From: Halobacillus amylolyticus
GTDB taxonomy: Bacteria > Bacillota > Bacilli > Bacillales > Halobacillaceae
Length of the DNA stretch: 64,000 nucleotides
Direction: 5' to 3'
NCBI RefSeq assembly: GCF_022921115.1
Contig: NZ_CP095075.1
Location: 1,440,001-1,504,000, forward strand
Below the pieces are notes generated by a model, which saw only the letters and a program-made list of their open reading frames with translations, ran no database searches and was not told the DNA's origin. Made by a program: the position numbers and the translations under genes. Below are positions 1 to 10,383 of the stretch, one piece after another; position 1 is the first letter of the stretch; the number at the start of each line of letters is the position of its first letter.

Positions 1-588
1 TGGGCTCCGACTACTTGTAGGCACACGGTTTCAGGATCTCTTTCACTCCCCTTCCGGGGTGCTTTTCACCTTTCCCTCACGGTACTGGTTCACTATCGGT
101 TACTAGGGAGTATTTAGCCTTGGGAGATGGTCCTCCCGGATTCCGACGGAATTCCTCGTGTTCCGCCGTACTCAGGATCCACTCCGGAGAAAAGAAGATG
201 TCGACTACAGGGCTCTTACCTGCTCCGGCTGATCGTTCCAGATCGATTCATCTATCCTCTTTTTTTGTAACTCCAAAGGAGTGTCCTACAACCCCAGAAA
301 GCAAGCTTTCTGGTTTGGGCTGATTCCGTTTCGCTCGCCGCTACTTGGGAAATCGCGTTTGCTTTCTCTTCCTCCGGGTAATGAGATGTTTCAGTTCCCC
401 GGGTCTGCCTTCCCTTACCTATGTATTCAGTAAAGGATCCTGCTCCATTACGAGCAGGGGGTTTCCCCATTCGGAAATCTTCGGTGCATAGCCTACTTAC
501 GGCTTCCCAAAGCATATCGGTGTTAGTCCCGTCCTTCATCGGCTCCTAGTACCAAGGCATCCACCGTGCGCCCTTATTCACTTAACTA
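1..588 (-). rRNA. 23S ribosomal RNA, 5' part (cut by window edge)
   Basis: Reverse-complement sequence typical of the first ~590 nt of bacterial 23S rRNA. The 5' end lies near 588, where the complement reads into the conserved GGGCGCACGGTGGATGCC block. The gene runs off the left edge, so only domain I is present. It follows 16S and the spacer in the usual order. Open reading frames across it are spurious. Confidence 0.97.
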
Positions 589-2386
<1,798 letters not shown>

Positions 2387-2536
2387 AAGTTGAGAATGAC
2401 TTGCTCATTTGCACACCGAATGTGCTTGTTTGAATTCTCTCTATATAATAGAAAGAATAATTTGACGTACTGGTTGGTTCGTTCAGTTTTCAAAGATCAA
2501 AAATGTTGTTTGTCGCTCCAAAACAGCGACTCAATA

Positions 2537-2565
2537 AATATATCATGATGATTAAGTTAAGTCAA
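2537..2565 (-). promoter_or_regulatory. rrn promoter P2 (proximal)
   Basis: On the minus strand: -35 TTGACT (2560-2565), 17-nt spacer, -10 TATATT (2537-2542), followed by the leader to 16S. Two closely spaced sigma-A promoters are the usual arrangement for Bacillus rrn operons. Confidence 0.75.
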
Positions 2566-2631
2566 TAACTTTTTTCATAATTATTTTGTTGATTTGTGTG
2601 TCTGTCGCGTTTGCTTTGTGCGACGTTTAAT

Positions 2632-2661
2632 AATATACCACGCTTATAAAATATGAGTCAA
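2632..2661 (-). promoter_or_regulatory. rrn promoter P1 (distal)
   Basis: On the minus strand: -35 TTGACT (2656-2661), 18-nt spacer, -10 TATATT (2632-2637), about 95 bp upstream of P2. The same hexamers occur in both promoters. Together with P2 it accounts for the ~390-bp non-coding stretch between 16S and the next gene. Confidence 0.7.
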
Positions 2662-2724
2662 TACATTTCATCAAAAATTTATAAAACACTTCTAAGTTGA
2701 AATCAATTAGTAACTTGATTCATG

Positions 2725-2763
2725 TAAAAAACCCCCTCTTATCTTAGATAAGAAAGGGTGAAC
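2725..2763 (-). terminator. terminator after ygxA
   Basis: The complement reads CCCTTTCTTATC-taa-GATAAGAGGGGG followed by TTTTTT, a strong intrinsic terminator 15-50 nt after the ygxA stop. It separates ygxA from the rrn promoters. Confidence 0.85.
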
Positions 2764-2777
2764 ACTCCAGTTTAGGA

Positions 2778-3653
2778 TTAGCTTAGCGGAGCTGCTTGAT
2801 ACATTCGATGATAAATATTTGCACCTTTTGTTTCCTGTTGTACAACTTCAATGAGTCCTTTATCTACCAAGTACTCAACCATAGACGACAGATCAAGTGC
2901 ATACTCTTGAATTTCAGGGTGGATCTTAAGCTCACCAAATGACCACGGCCCCTCCTTACTATCTATTAGCAAAAGCAAATGTTTCGCACTTGTTCGAGAC
3001 CTTACACTAATGGCATGCTCAACAGCAAGAATCAACAACTGAACTCGTTTATTGGTTTCCTCTTTACTCTCAATGAGCTCTTGGTAAAGCTTATACACTT
3101 CAGGTTCTATTCTTCTTACCTGATTCCATACGGTGACTTCTGGATGGAATCCTTTTTCAATAATCGCTAACCTGGCTAGATAGTGTAGAGAGTGGACCAT
3201 TCGACTGAATGCATCGAGGTATTGTTCCGATTCAAACAAATCTTTAGATTCACTATAACTCCTTATTAATTTAGCAAACTCAATCGCTTTCTTTAAGTCC
3301 CTTGTTCGTGTAGGGAAAGATCTTAAGCGTTCTTTTAATTCCGTTACATAATCGTTTCGTTCAAATATCACCGTTCCATTGATCACCCACTCCACTGCTC
3401 TTCGATAAGAGCTCGTATCGATCCACTTTTGCAAAAGGATTTCATCTACAATGTGCATGGCAGCGGATTGATCATCAAATTCATAATGCTTTACATACCA
3501 AGGGTCTTTTGCATCTTTAACAATTATAAATAGAATGACATCAAAATTATCTGTTACGGGACTGTTTGGTTTCTTTTTTTCTAATATGAGAACTCCCATT
3601 GTGTTGGCCTGGCTTGCCCTCTCTTGATAAATCGGGCGCAATAAATCTTCCAT
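2778..3653 (-). CDS. ygxA: nucleotidyltransferase-like protein YgxA
   Basis: A 291-aa soluble protein matching the YgxA family of Bacillus, annotated as nucleotidyltransferase-like with unproven activity. The N-terminal ~100 residues carry the weak nucleotidyltransferase-fold region (NFDVILFIIVKD). The central part is helical (LRSYSESKDLFESEQYLDAF), resembling HEPN-type helices. The C-terminal end looks like a winged-helix (LSSMVEYLVDKGLIEVV). Its place between rrn and ygzB-perR is the same as in B. subtilis. No catalytic role can be asserted. It ends in its own terminator and is probably monocistronic. Confidence 0.85.
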   Translation of the reverse strand: MEDLLRPIYQERASQANTMGVLILEKKKPNSPVTDNFDVILFIIVKDAKDPWYVKHYEFDDQSAAMHIVDEILLQKWIDTSSYRRAVEWVINGTVIFERNDYVTELKERLRSFPTRTRDLKKAIEFAKLIRSYSESKDLFESEQYLDAFSRMVHSLHYLARLAIIEKGFHPEVTVWNQVRRIEPEVYKLYQELIESKEETNKRVQLLILAVEHAISVRSRTSAKHLLLLIDSKEGPWSFGELKIHPEIQEYALDLSSMVEYLVDKGLIEVVQQETKGANIYHRMYQAAPLS

Positions 3654-3786
3654 TATTTATCCCCCAAATCGTTAATCGGTTCACTGTTTTATTCGATACT
3701 TTTTGCTAAAATCCTTTTTTCGAATTATATTTTAATAGGGAAAATATGCTATACTACGTTTGAAGAGTATGTAGGAGGGACTTTAA

Positions 3787-4164
3787 ATGGCTTTAAAGTA
3801 CAGCAGTAAAATTAATAAAATTCGTTCCTTTGCTTTTTGGTTAATATTCGCCGGCTTTGGTGTTATGTATATTGGTCTTTTGTTTAAAGAAACAGCATGG
3901 GCGATGGCTATCTTTATGATTTTAGGTATGGGATTCATCGGACTAAGTACAGTGGTGTACTTTTGGATTGGGATGCTATCAACGAGGACGATTCAAATTG
4001 TTTGTCCATCATGTGAAAAACCTACAAAAATGCTAGGTCGGGTAGATGCCTGTATGCATTGTAAACAGCCGCTTACATTGGACAAGTCACTAGAAGGTAA
4101 AGAATTTGATGAAAAATATAATTCAAAACGTTATAAGAAACAAGAAGCAGAGCATCAATCATAA
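3787..4164 (+). CDS. ygzB: UPF0295 membrane protein YgzB
   Basis: A 125-aa protein of the UPF0295/YgzB family. There are two predicted membrane helices (about residues 13-33 and 38-62), then a cytosolic C-terminal zinc-ribbon-like segment with CPSC (residues ~76-79) and CMHC (~93-96). Function is unknown in the family. The start is backed by GTAGGAGGG 8 nt upstream. It lies divergent from ygxA and convergent with perR, as in B. subtilis, with a strong terminator after it. Confidence 0.88.
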   Translation: MALKYSSKINKIRSFAFWLIFAGFGVMYIGLLFKETAWAMAIFMILGMGFIGLSTVVYFWIGMLSTRTIQIVCPSCEKPTKMLGRVDACMHCKQPLTLDKSLEGKEFDEKYNSKRYKKQEAEHQS

Positions 4165-4177
4165 AAATACTTACAAC

Positions 4178-4215
4178 AAAAGGGACCTCTCACATACGGC
4201 AGAGGTCCCTTTTCT
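4178..4215 (+). terminator. terminator after ygzB
   Basis: AGGGACCTCT-cacatacggc-AGAGGTCCCT followed by TTTC: a 10-bp perfect stem just after the ygzB stop. Confidence 0.85.
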
Positions 4216-4222
4216 TATGTCA

Positions 4223-4250
4223 TAAAAAACTGGAAGCTCATGCTTCCAGT
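4223..4250 (-). terminator. terminator after perR
   Basis: On the minus strand ACTGGAAGC-atga-GCTTCCAGT followed by TTTTTT, starting 1-2 nt after the perR stop codon. Confidence 0.88.
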
Positions 4251-4251
4251 T

Positions 4252-4695
4252 TCAGTGGGCTGTTTTCGCTTTACATTCTGAGCATGTTCCATAAACTTCC
4301 ATGCGATGATGACTTACAGTAAATCCAGTCACCTGTTCAGCTAATGCTTCCACTTCATTTAACTTAGGATAGTGAAAGTCCACAATCTTACCACATGATT
4401 CACAAATAATGTGGTAATGATCGGAAGTATTACAATCAAAGCGGCTGGATGAATCTCCATACGTAAGCTCTCGCACCAATCCAATTTCTCTAAAAACGCG
4501 CAAATTGTTATATACTGTTGCGACACTCATATTTGGAAACTTGCTCTCCAAGGCCTTATAAATATCATCAGCTGTCGGGTGAGTCATTGCATTCAACAAG
4601 TATTCAAGCACCGCATGACGTTGTGGCGTAATTCGAACCCCGGAGCTTTTAAGTGTATCAATCGCTTCTTGTAGTCGTTGTTCAGACACCGTCAT
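4252..4695 (-). CDS. perR: peroxide-responsive repressor PerR (Fur family)
   Basis: Fur-family metalloregulator that senses H2O2 through Fe-catalysed histidine oxidation and represses peroxide-defence genes (katA, ahpCF, mrgA, hemA in B. subtilis). The ORF can begin at 4710, but the ATG at 4695 has GAGGTG upstream and gives 147 aa, close to B. subtilis PerR (145 aa). The winged helix with recognition segment [14 protein letters not shown] is at the N-terminus. Metal site residues [11 protein letters not shown], the oxidised-His region and the structural-zinc CxxC pairs (CESC, CSEC) are all present. A Per box overlaps its own -10, implying autoregulation. Confidence 0.95.
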   Translation of the reverse strand: MTVSEQRLQEAIDTLKSSGVRITPQRHAVLEYLLNAMTHPTADDIYKALESKFPNMSVATVYNNLRVFREIGLVRELTYGDSSSRFDCNTSDHYHIICESCGKIVDFHYPKLNEVEALAEQVTGFTVSHHRMEVYGTCSECKAKTAH

Positions 4696-4752
4696 GCACC
4701 TCGCTTTCATATACTAACTTTTTTGAATTAGAAAATTATTAAATTAGAATCT

Positions 4753-4790
4753 TTATAATTAGTTTAACCCGTCGATAAAGGTATTGTCAA
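4753..4790 (-). promoter_or_regulatory. perR promoter with overlapping Per box
   Basis: Minus strand: -35 TTGACA (4785-4790), 18-nt spacer, -10 TAAACT (4761-4766). The segment 4753-4767, TTATAATTAGTTTAA, matches the PerR consensus TTATAATNATTATAA at 12 of the 14 specified positions and covers the -10. This geometry fits repression of perR by its own product. Confidence 0.65.
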
Positions 4791-4821
4791 TCATATCATT
4801 ATCCGAAAAGGCTCATTCTGG

Positions 4822-5376
4822 TTACACATCCGGGTGCAATGGCAGCTCTTTTCCGCCCAGATGCTGATTGACATATCTTGCTGCTACAAATAACAAGTCA
4901 GACAATCGATTCAAATACGACACAACTAGCGGATTGACTCCCTCATCTAATCCAACAGCTGTACGTTCAGCCCTTCTTACGATCGTGCGTGCCATATGCA
5001 GGCCGGCTGACGCTTCATGACCAGAAGGCAGGATAAAGTTATTTAATTCTGCTAAACTAGCATCCCACTCATCAATATATTGTTCAAGATCATCAATATG
5101 CTCTTTTTTCAATTCCCAGGTCACTTTTTTTCCAATCGGTGTAGCTAGTTCAGCACCGACGTGAAACAGAATCGTTTGTATTTTTTGCATGGAGGTGAGG
5201 AAAGCTTCTTTCTCTGTCCAGTCTTCACGCACTAAATGGCTTAAAGCCACCCCAATAGCCGAATTGGCTTCATCACATGTACCATACGCTTCTACTCTTA
5301 AATCATTTTTTGAAACACGGTCTCCATAAATCAATGAAGTCTTTCCTTTGTCTCCCGATCTCGTATAAATACGCAT
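4822..5376 (-). CDS. cob(I)alamin adenosyltransferase (PduO/YvqK type)
   Basis: 184-aa PduO-family ATP:corrinoid adenosyltransferase. It transfers the adenosyl group of ATP to cob(I)alamin to make coenzyme B12. Seen: the N-terminal ATP-binding motif TRSGDKGKTSL, the GTCDEANSAIG segment, and the C-terminal RRAERTAV and LNRLSDLLFVAAR helices. The start at 5376 (MRIYTRSGDKG) has GGGGG upstream. An in-frame start at 5400 would lie inside the preceding gene. It begins 1 nt after the stop of the dehydrogenase gene and is the last gene of a three-gene operon. Confidence 0.93.
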   Translation of the reverse strand: MRIYTRSGDKGKTSLIYGDRVSKNDLRVEAYGTCDEANSAIGVALSHLVREDWTEKEAFLTSMQKIQTILFHVGAELATPIGKKVTWELKKEHIDDLEQYIDEWDASLAELNNFILPSGHEASAGLHMARTIVRRAERTAVGLDEGVNPLVVSYLNRLSDLLFVAARYVNQHLGGKELPLHPDV

Positions 5377-5377
5377 G

Positions 5378-6331
5378 TTAATACCCCCGTTTAGGATCAA
5401 TAAGATTGTCCATCTCTTCCCTCTTATTCAAAAAGGCATGTAGGTTTCTTTCAAAAATTTCAAATCCACGTGGTAAATATTGTGGAGTTATCCCCGACAA
5501 ATGCGGGGTGACAGTCACTTTTTCTTCGTCCCAAAATGGATGGTTCTCGGGAAGAGGCTCTTCCTCAAACACATCTAAAACGGCATGACTTATTTGATTT
5601 TCGTTAACAGCTTGCAAAATAGTGTGTGAAGCAACCAAGTCTCCTCTTCCCATGTTCAAAAAGATCGCGTGTGAAGGGATCAGCTGAAAATGTTCTTCTT
5701 TAAGAAGATAGTTTGTTTCCTTTGTGCTGGGCAATACGGCGACGACTACATCACTTTGCGACAAGGCTTCCTCCATCCGATCCACTGAATAGGTTTCATC
5801 AAAATGAGGTTTAATGCTTCCAGACTTCGATACCCCGATCGTCTTCATTCGAAACGCTTGTGCCAAACGAGCTGTTTCTTGTGCAATCGCACCCGTCCCT
5901 AGCAATACCATCGTTTGCCCATTAATTTCTCTCATAGGTGTGCTTCGGTTCCATTGATGGTCCTGTTCAGCTTGAACCAGAGCTTTTGCCTGTCTAGACA
6001 CTTGAAGAATCATCGAAATGGCATATTCGGCCATCGGAATTGCGTGAATGCCTCGGACATTCGTTACAAGGATGTTCCGCCTGGCAATGTCTTTGAACGG
6101 CATTCGGTCCATTCCAGCAGACAAAACCATGATCCACTTAAGCCCTGCTGCTTCATCTAACAGTTCAGGTGTGACATCTTCCCCGAATGTAATCAGCACA
6201 TCCGCTTCCTTTATATGCTGTCTGCCCTCCTTCATTCCGTGACAAAAGTAAAATTCCACTTCTCCAAATTTCTTTATTAACCGTTCTTTTATCTCATCCG
6301 GTACTCGTTTAATCACTGATACGACCCGCAT
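5378..6331 (-). CDS. D-isomer-specific 2-hydroxyacid dehydrogenase
   Basis: 317-aa NAD(P)-dependent oxidoreductase of the D-2-hydroxyacid dehydrogenase family; the substrate cannot be read from sequence. Seen: Rossmann glycine motif VLLGTGAIAQETA (about residue 140), substrate/active-site Arg in NMGRGDLV, Glu in LDVFEEEPLP, and the catalytic His in VTPHLSG. The start at 6331 has AGAGGTG 6 nt upstream; the longer form from 6358 lacks a ribosome site. It sits between the M29 aminopeptidase and the cobalamin adenosyltransferase with very short gaps, so co-transcription is likely. Confidence 0.9.
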   Translation of the reverse strand: MRVVSVIKRVPDEIKERLIKKFGEVEFYFCHGMKEGRQHIKEADVLITFGEDVTPELLDEAAGLKWIMVLSAGMDRMPFKDIARRNILVTNVRGIHAIPMAEYAISMILQVSRQAKALVQAEQDHQWNRSTPMREINGQTMVLLGTGAIAQETARLAQAFRMKTIGVSKSGSIKPHFDETYSVDRMEEALSQSDVVVAVLPSTKETNYLLKEEHFQLIPSHAIFLNMGRGDLVASHTILQAVNENQISHAVLDVFEEEPLPENHPFWDEEKVTVTPHLSGITPQYLPRGFEIFERNLHAFLNKREEMDNLIDPKRGY

Positions 6332-6364
6332 AACAACACCTCTATCTCCATTTATCATTGAACT

Positions 6365-7474
6365 TTATTTTAATTGGCCAGGATTTAATCCTTGTAATTC
6401 TTCTTTCACAAATAATCCATTGTCCCTGATTAGTTCACCGTCAAAATAGACTTGTCCACCGCCATATTCAGAACGTTGGATTAAGACCATATCCCAATGG
6501 ACCGCTGAATCATTCCCATTTTCAGCTTCATCATAGCATTGGCCTAAAGCTAAATGAATGCTGCCAGCAATCTTCTCGTCAAAGAGAATATCCCCCATAG
6601 GTTCAGTAATCATCGGATTAAGACCTAATGCAAATTCACCGATAAATCGCGCTCCTTCATCGGCGTCAAGGATCTTATTAAGTTCCTCTGTCTTATCTGC
6701 CACAGCCTTCACTACTTTTCCATGTTTAAACGTTAACGTTACATCCCGAAACGTCACCCCTTGATAAGGGCTTGGGGTGTTATAGCGAATCGTTCCATTG
6801 ACACTATTCTTGACAGGTGCTGTGTACACTTCACCATCAGGAATATTCCTGTTCCCTGCACACATTACGCTAGGTATTTTTTCAATCGAAAAAGTTAAAT
6901 CAGTTCCTTTACCAGTTACTCGTACCTCGTTCGTTTCGTCCATTAGTTTAGAAAGCGCAGTTTGTGCTTCGTTCATTTTACTGTAATCGATTGTACAAAC
7001 ATCTAGCAGGTAATCAGCATAGTCATCATAAGACATCCCTGCTTTTTGTGCAGCTGCTCTCGTTGGATAATTAAGCAGTACCCACTTCCTTTCTTTTACG
7101 ACGAATTCATTGGCTGGTTTCATTTCCTTCATCGCCATTTGAAACTGTTTAGCTGGAATGCTGCTCAACTCAGCATCATTCTCCTCCCCGATAATTTGGA
7201 TGAACGCATCGATATCTTGATTCCTCTCAATTTTCCACTTGTTCGTTTTTGAAAAAACTTCCTGCGAGGCATGTGATACCCACAGACTCATGAGTTCGTC
7301 ATCATCAATTTCGTAAAAAGCGTGTGCTCCCCTCTCGTGTAGCCTTTTGATCAGTTCTTTTATTAGAGGCTTTGTGTTCACCTGGCCTTGAACCATCACT
7401 TTCTCGCCCTCTTTAATCTCTAATGAATGGGATAGTAGAACATCAGCCAACTTCTTTAATCTAGGATTCTTCAT
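6365..7474 (-). CDS. M29-family aminopeptidase (AmpS/PepS-like)
   Basis: 369-aa metallo-aminopeptidase of MEROPS family M29 (thermophilic aminopeptidase T, AmpS, PepS). It removes N-terminal residues from peptides in the cytosol. Likely two-metal ligands are visible in order: FIGEFALG, the Glu of FDEKIAGSIHLALG with its following His, and HWDMV near the end. The start at 7474 (MKNPRLKK) has GGGAGG 7 nt upstream. First gene of the three-gene minus-strand operon; 33 nt separate it from the dehydrogenase. Confidence 0.9.
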   Translation of the reverse strand: MKNPRLKKLADVLLSHSLEIKEGEKVMVQGQVNTKPLIKELIKRLHERGAHAFYEIDDDELMSLWVSHASQEVFSKTNKWKIERNQDIDAFIQIIGEENDAELSSIPAKQFQMAMKEMKPANEFVVKERKWVLLNYPTRAAAQKAGMSYDDYADYLLDVCTIDYSKMNEAQTALSKLMDETNEVRVTGKGTDLTFSIEKIPSVMCAGNRNIPDGEVYTAPVKNSVNGTIRYNTPSPYQGVTFRDVTLTFKHGKVVKAVADKTEELNKILDADEGARFIGEFALGLNPMITEPMGDILFDEKIAGSIHLALGQCYDEAENGNDSAVHWDMVLIQRSEYGGGQVYFDGELIRDNGLFVKEELQGLNPGQLK

Positions 7475-7547
7475 ATGTACGCCTCCCTTTCCTATCACTC
7501 CCTCTTTATCATTCTGTACACCGGCTTGATTTCCCTTCTTTAAGCAA

Positions 7548-7583
7548 CAAAAAAACCGTGATAGACGGATCTATCACGGTTTA
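7548..7583 (-). terminator. terminator after bcp
   Basis: AAACCGTGATAGA-tccg-TCTATCACGGTTT stem followed on the minus strand by TTTTTTTG, starting about 6 nt after the bcp stop. Confidence 0.9.
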
Positions 7584-7588
7584 ATTCG

Positions 7589-8050
7589 CTATGCTAAGTT
7601 TTCACGGATATATTGCAGGGCAGATTCTACGTGACCCTCCACTTTAACCTTGCGATAATCTTCAGCTAAGTTCCCTTCTTTGTCAATAATGAAAGTGGAA
7701 CGTTCAATACCATAGGTTTCATTCTTCTTCAGTTTCCAAACACCGTACTCTTCGGCCACCTTATGATCTTCATCAGCAAGAAGCAAGAAAGGCAATTCAT
7801 GCTTATCAATGAATTTCTTATGACTATCGATCGGATCCGGGCTTATTCCAAGAATTACTGCATCTAACTCCTCGAAGCTTTCGTGTTGATCACGAAAATC
7901 GCAGGCCTCTGTTGTACAACCTGGTGTCATATCTTTTGGATAAAAGTAAAGCACTACATTCTTGCCTTGATAATCTGATAGCTTCACGGTTTCCCCGCTA
8001 CTCGCTGTCAATTTAAAATCAGGGGCTTTTTGTCCAGCTTCTACTGTCAT
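7589..8050 (-). CDS. bcp: thioredoxin-dependent thiol peroxidase Bcp/PrxQ (YgaF)
   Basis: 153-aa atypical 2-Cys peroxiredoxin (PrxQ/BCP) that reduces H2O2 and organic peroxides with thioredoxin. The active-site segment PGCTTEACDF holds peroxidatic Cys45 and resolving Cys50, spaced as in the alpha-type PrxQ. Full length. The same gene (ygaF) sits between perR and gsaB in B. subtilis. A good ribosome site (GGAGGG) precedes the ATG. Confidence 0.95.
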   Translation of the reverse strand: MTVEAGQKAPDFKLTASSGETVKLSDYQGKNVVLYFYPKDMTPGCTTEACDFRDQHESFEELDAVILGISPDPIDSHKKFIDKHELPFLLLADEDHKVAEEYGVWKLKKNETYGIERSTFIIDKEGNLAEDYRKVKVEGHVESALQYIRENLA

Positions 8051-8115
8051 TCTTGAATCCCTCCTAATGAGTATCTCTATTTAGGATATCATGATCCATT
8101 TATAAACTTCCACTA

Positions 8116-8523
8116 TCAAGAATCTCTAGAATTCTGCCAAACCTTAGCTACAATTGCTGCAGGCAGCGTGTAACCTATTAAAGCTTCGAACACAGCAACT
8201 AAACGCCCCCATCCGATCGGCATAAGATCCCCATAGCCAACCGTAAATAATGTGACACCACTAAAATAAACACCACGTGCAACTTCTTTCGTCCACGAGT
8301 AGGGGAACACACCCGGGGACTGTGCAAAGATGATTAATCCCTGATAGGAGAGCGTGGCATAAATAATACCAAATCCAACCATTATAATCGTGTACAATAG
8401 AAGAAGAGCAAAAAAGATTTGCCCAGAAAATGTCCGATGTTCCACTTCAAGTGATGTTAACAACTGCCGTAAACTGCCTGCAATCAACAAAAGAATCAGG
8501 AAAGCAACAACTATGGTAAACAC
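8116..8523 (-). CDS. two-TM potassium channel family protein
   Basis: About 135 aa: an N-terminal hydrophobic helix (FTIVVAFLILLLIAGSL), a second helix, a pore loop with the K+ selectivity filter TVGYGD (near residue 105) and a final helix. No RCK or other regulatory domain follows, so it is a minimal ion-channel subunit (Ion_trans_2 family). The start is uncertain: a GTG at 8523 has GGGAG upstream, while a TTG at 8547 lacks a ribosome site. It lies divergent from the response regulator gene. Confidence 0.85.
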   Translation of the reverse strand: MFTIVVAFLILLLIAGSLRQLLTSLEVEHRTFSGQIFFALLLLYTIIMVGFGIIYATLSYQGLIIFAQSPGVFPYSWTKEVARGVYFSGVTLFTVGYGDLMPIGWGRLVAVFEALIGYTLPAAIVAKVWQNSRDS

Positions 8524-8570
8524 CGTAGATACACTCCCTTTATACAAGAAGCAAGAAAGGTGGATACTTC

Positions 8571-9269
8571 ATGAAAATTTTTATAGTAGAGGATGATCAG
8601 AAAATTGCTATGCTGCTCGCCCAGTTCCTAGAGAAGTATGGTTATCAATCTCATGTGGCTAAGCAATTTGACCAAATCCAACAGGAATTCCTTCGGGTGA
8701 ATCCACAGCTTGTATTACTCGATATTAACCTTCCTCGATTTGATCGATTTTACTGATGCCGCCAAATCCGTACACAATCGAACTGTCCTATCTTGTTTAT
8801 TTCTGCAAGAGATTCCGGAATGGACCAAGTGATGGTAATAGAGAATGGCGGCGATGACTACATAACCAAACCATTTGATAACGATGTTGTATTAGCAAAA
8901 ATAAAAGGATTAATTCGTCGTGTTTATGGGGAGTATGCTGAAGCGAAACAAGCATCTGTGATCGAGTTTAACGGATTGACACTTAATTTTTCCTCGATGG
9001 AGGCTGTCCACCAGTTTAAAAAAGTTACGCTTACTCAAAAAGAATTTGTTTTGTTAAAAGAATTCATGGACAAACCTGGCCAAGTTCTAACACGCGATCA
9101 CCTGCTTGAGCTGCTCTGGGATGATATGAATTTCGTCGATGATAATACGTTAACCGTTAACATTACGCGAGCCAGGAAAAAACTTGCGGATATCGATGTA
9201 GGACAGGCGATCGTGACGGTAAGAGGAACAGGATATAAGCTCGCCCATCAATGGCAGGTAAAATCATGA
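8571..9269 (+). pseudogene. BceR-like response regulator with internal TGA stop
   Basis: OmpR/PhoB-type regulator related to BceR, which switches on a peptide-antibiotic ABC exporter. The receiver domain begins MKIFIVEDDQ; phospho-acceptor Asp in LLDINLPR. Codon 62 is TGA (8754-8756) where relatives have TGG (the family reads FYWCR). The frame then continues without shift through CRQIRTQSNCPILF, SARDSGMD, the TKPF lysine and a full winged-helix DNA-binding domain to the end. One base change would restore it. No start signal is obvious after the stop, so a DNA-binding-only fragment is unlikely to be made well. Confidence 0.88.
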
Positions 9270-10267
9270 AACTATTTATATTAGACAAACTTCCGCTTAT
9301 ACTTTTTTATTATGTAATGACTTCACTGTTTATGCTTGTGCTGAAATTAGCAACCATGAACGTAAACAGTCCACTGCCGAGTGAAAATATTTTTTATTTA
9401 TTTATCCTTGCAACCCTGGGATTAGCTGCATTCCTAGGTTGGCAATATAGCAAGCAACGCCAATTCTACCAGCTAGATTCTTCTAAAGATGATTCTCTAG
9501 AAGATTTAAGCTGGCTGCCTGAGCCTTTTGATCACAGATCAGCGCTATTAAACAATCGTTATTACACCCAGCACCATTTTTATCAAAATCGACTGGAAAG
9601 GGAAGATCAAAAGCGACAGCAGCATGTCCACTTCGTGCAACAGTGGGTCCATCAAATGAAAACCCCTTTGTCCGTTATGAAGCTTGCATTAAATCAGGAA
9701 AAGAATACGGTGAGTACTGAATTTTATAGAAGCATGGAAGAAGAATATGAAAAATTGCAGCTTGGTCTAGACCTTGCGTTGTATCAGGCGAGAATGGATC
9801 GCTTTGATCGTGACTTTTTAGTTGAAAAAGTAAATATAAGAGAACTGGTGCAAACGGCCATCAGAGACTTCAAATCATCCTTTATACGTAATCGTGTATA
9901 TCCTGTCATTGAAATAGATGATGGAATGATTGTAGAAACGGATGAAAAATGGATGCGATTTGTCTTTCAACAATTGACGGCCAATGCGATTAAATACTCC
10001 TCTGAAACGAAAAAACAAATGACCTTTGCAGCTCGAATGGTAGAGGCTACTGTGGAGTTTACTTTGGTTGATCCTGGTGTTGGTATACCTAAGCAAGACC
10101 TCACTCGTGTGTTTGATCCATTTTTCACAGGGGAAAACGGGCGTCACTTTCATGAGTCAACAGGAATGGGATTGTATTTATCAAAAGAAATTTGTGATCA
10201 AATCGGGCATGATTTTAGCATTGAATCCACAGAGGGGGAAGGTACCTCCGTCCAGATCGTTTTCTAA
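9266..10267 (+). CDS. BceS-like intramembrane-sensing histidine kinase
   Basis: 333-aa kinase. Two N-terminal membrane helices (about 7-27 and 34-54) with almost no extracellular loop are typical of BceS-type kinases, which sense through the partner transporter. H-box VHQMKTPLSVMKL, N-box QLTANAIKYSS, G1 PGVGIP, F-box FDPFFTGENG and G2 STGMGLYLSK are all present, so it looks intact. ATG overlaps the regulator stop (ATGA). It stays open although its regulator, ATPase and permease are all damaged. Confidence 0.92.
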   Translation: MKLFILDKLPLILFYYVMTSLFMLVLKLATMNVNSPLPSENIFYLFILATLGLAAFLGWQYSKQRQFYQLDSSKDDSLEDLSWLPEPFDHRSALLNNRYYTQHHFYQNRLEREDQKRQQHVHFVQQWVHQMKTPLSVMKLALNQEKNTVSTEFYRSMEEEYEKLQLGLDLALYQARMDRFDRDFLVEKVNIRELVQTAIRDFKSSFIRNRVYPVIEIDDGMIVETDEKWMRFVFQQLTANAIKYSSETKKQMTFAARMVEATVEFTLVDPGVGIPKQDLTRVFDPFFTGENGRHFHESTGMGLYLSKEICDQIGHDFSIESTEGEGTSVQIVF

Positions 10268-10274
10268 CCCCATT

Positions 10275-10349
10275 CTTACAAAATTGTAAGCTAAAACAGA
10301 TAAATTGAAAGGTAATTCGATGGGTAATTGCTGATTTCCCTTCTATACT
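10275..10349 (+). promoter_or_regulatory. BceR-type binding site and promoter of the ABC gene
   Basis: CTTACA-AAAT-TGTAAG at 10275-10290 fits the TNACA-N4-TGTNA site known for BceR-like regulators. A -10 TATACT lies at 10344-10349 with no good -35, as expected for an activator-dependent promoter. The site is ~95 bp before the ABC ATPase start. Confidence 0.65.
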
Positions 10350-10383
10350 TAAAGCAGATTAATGACAACAGGAGGTTTTATTA

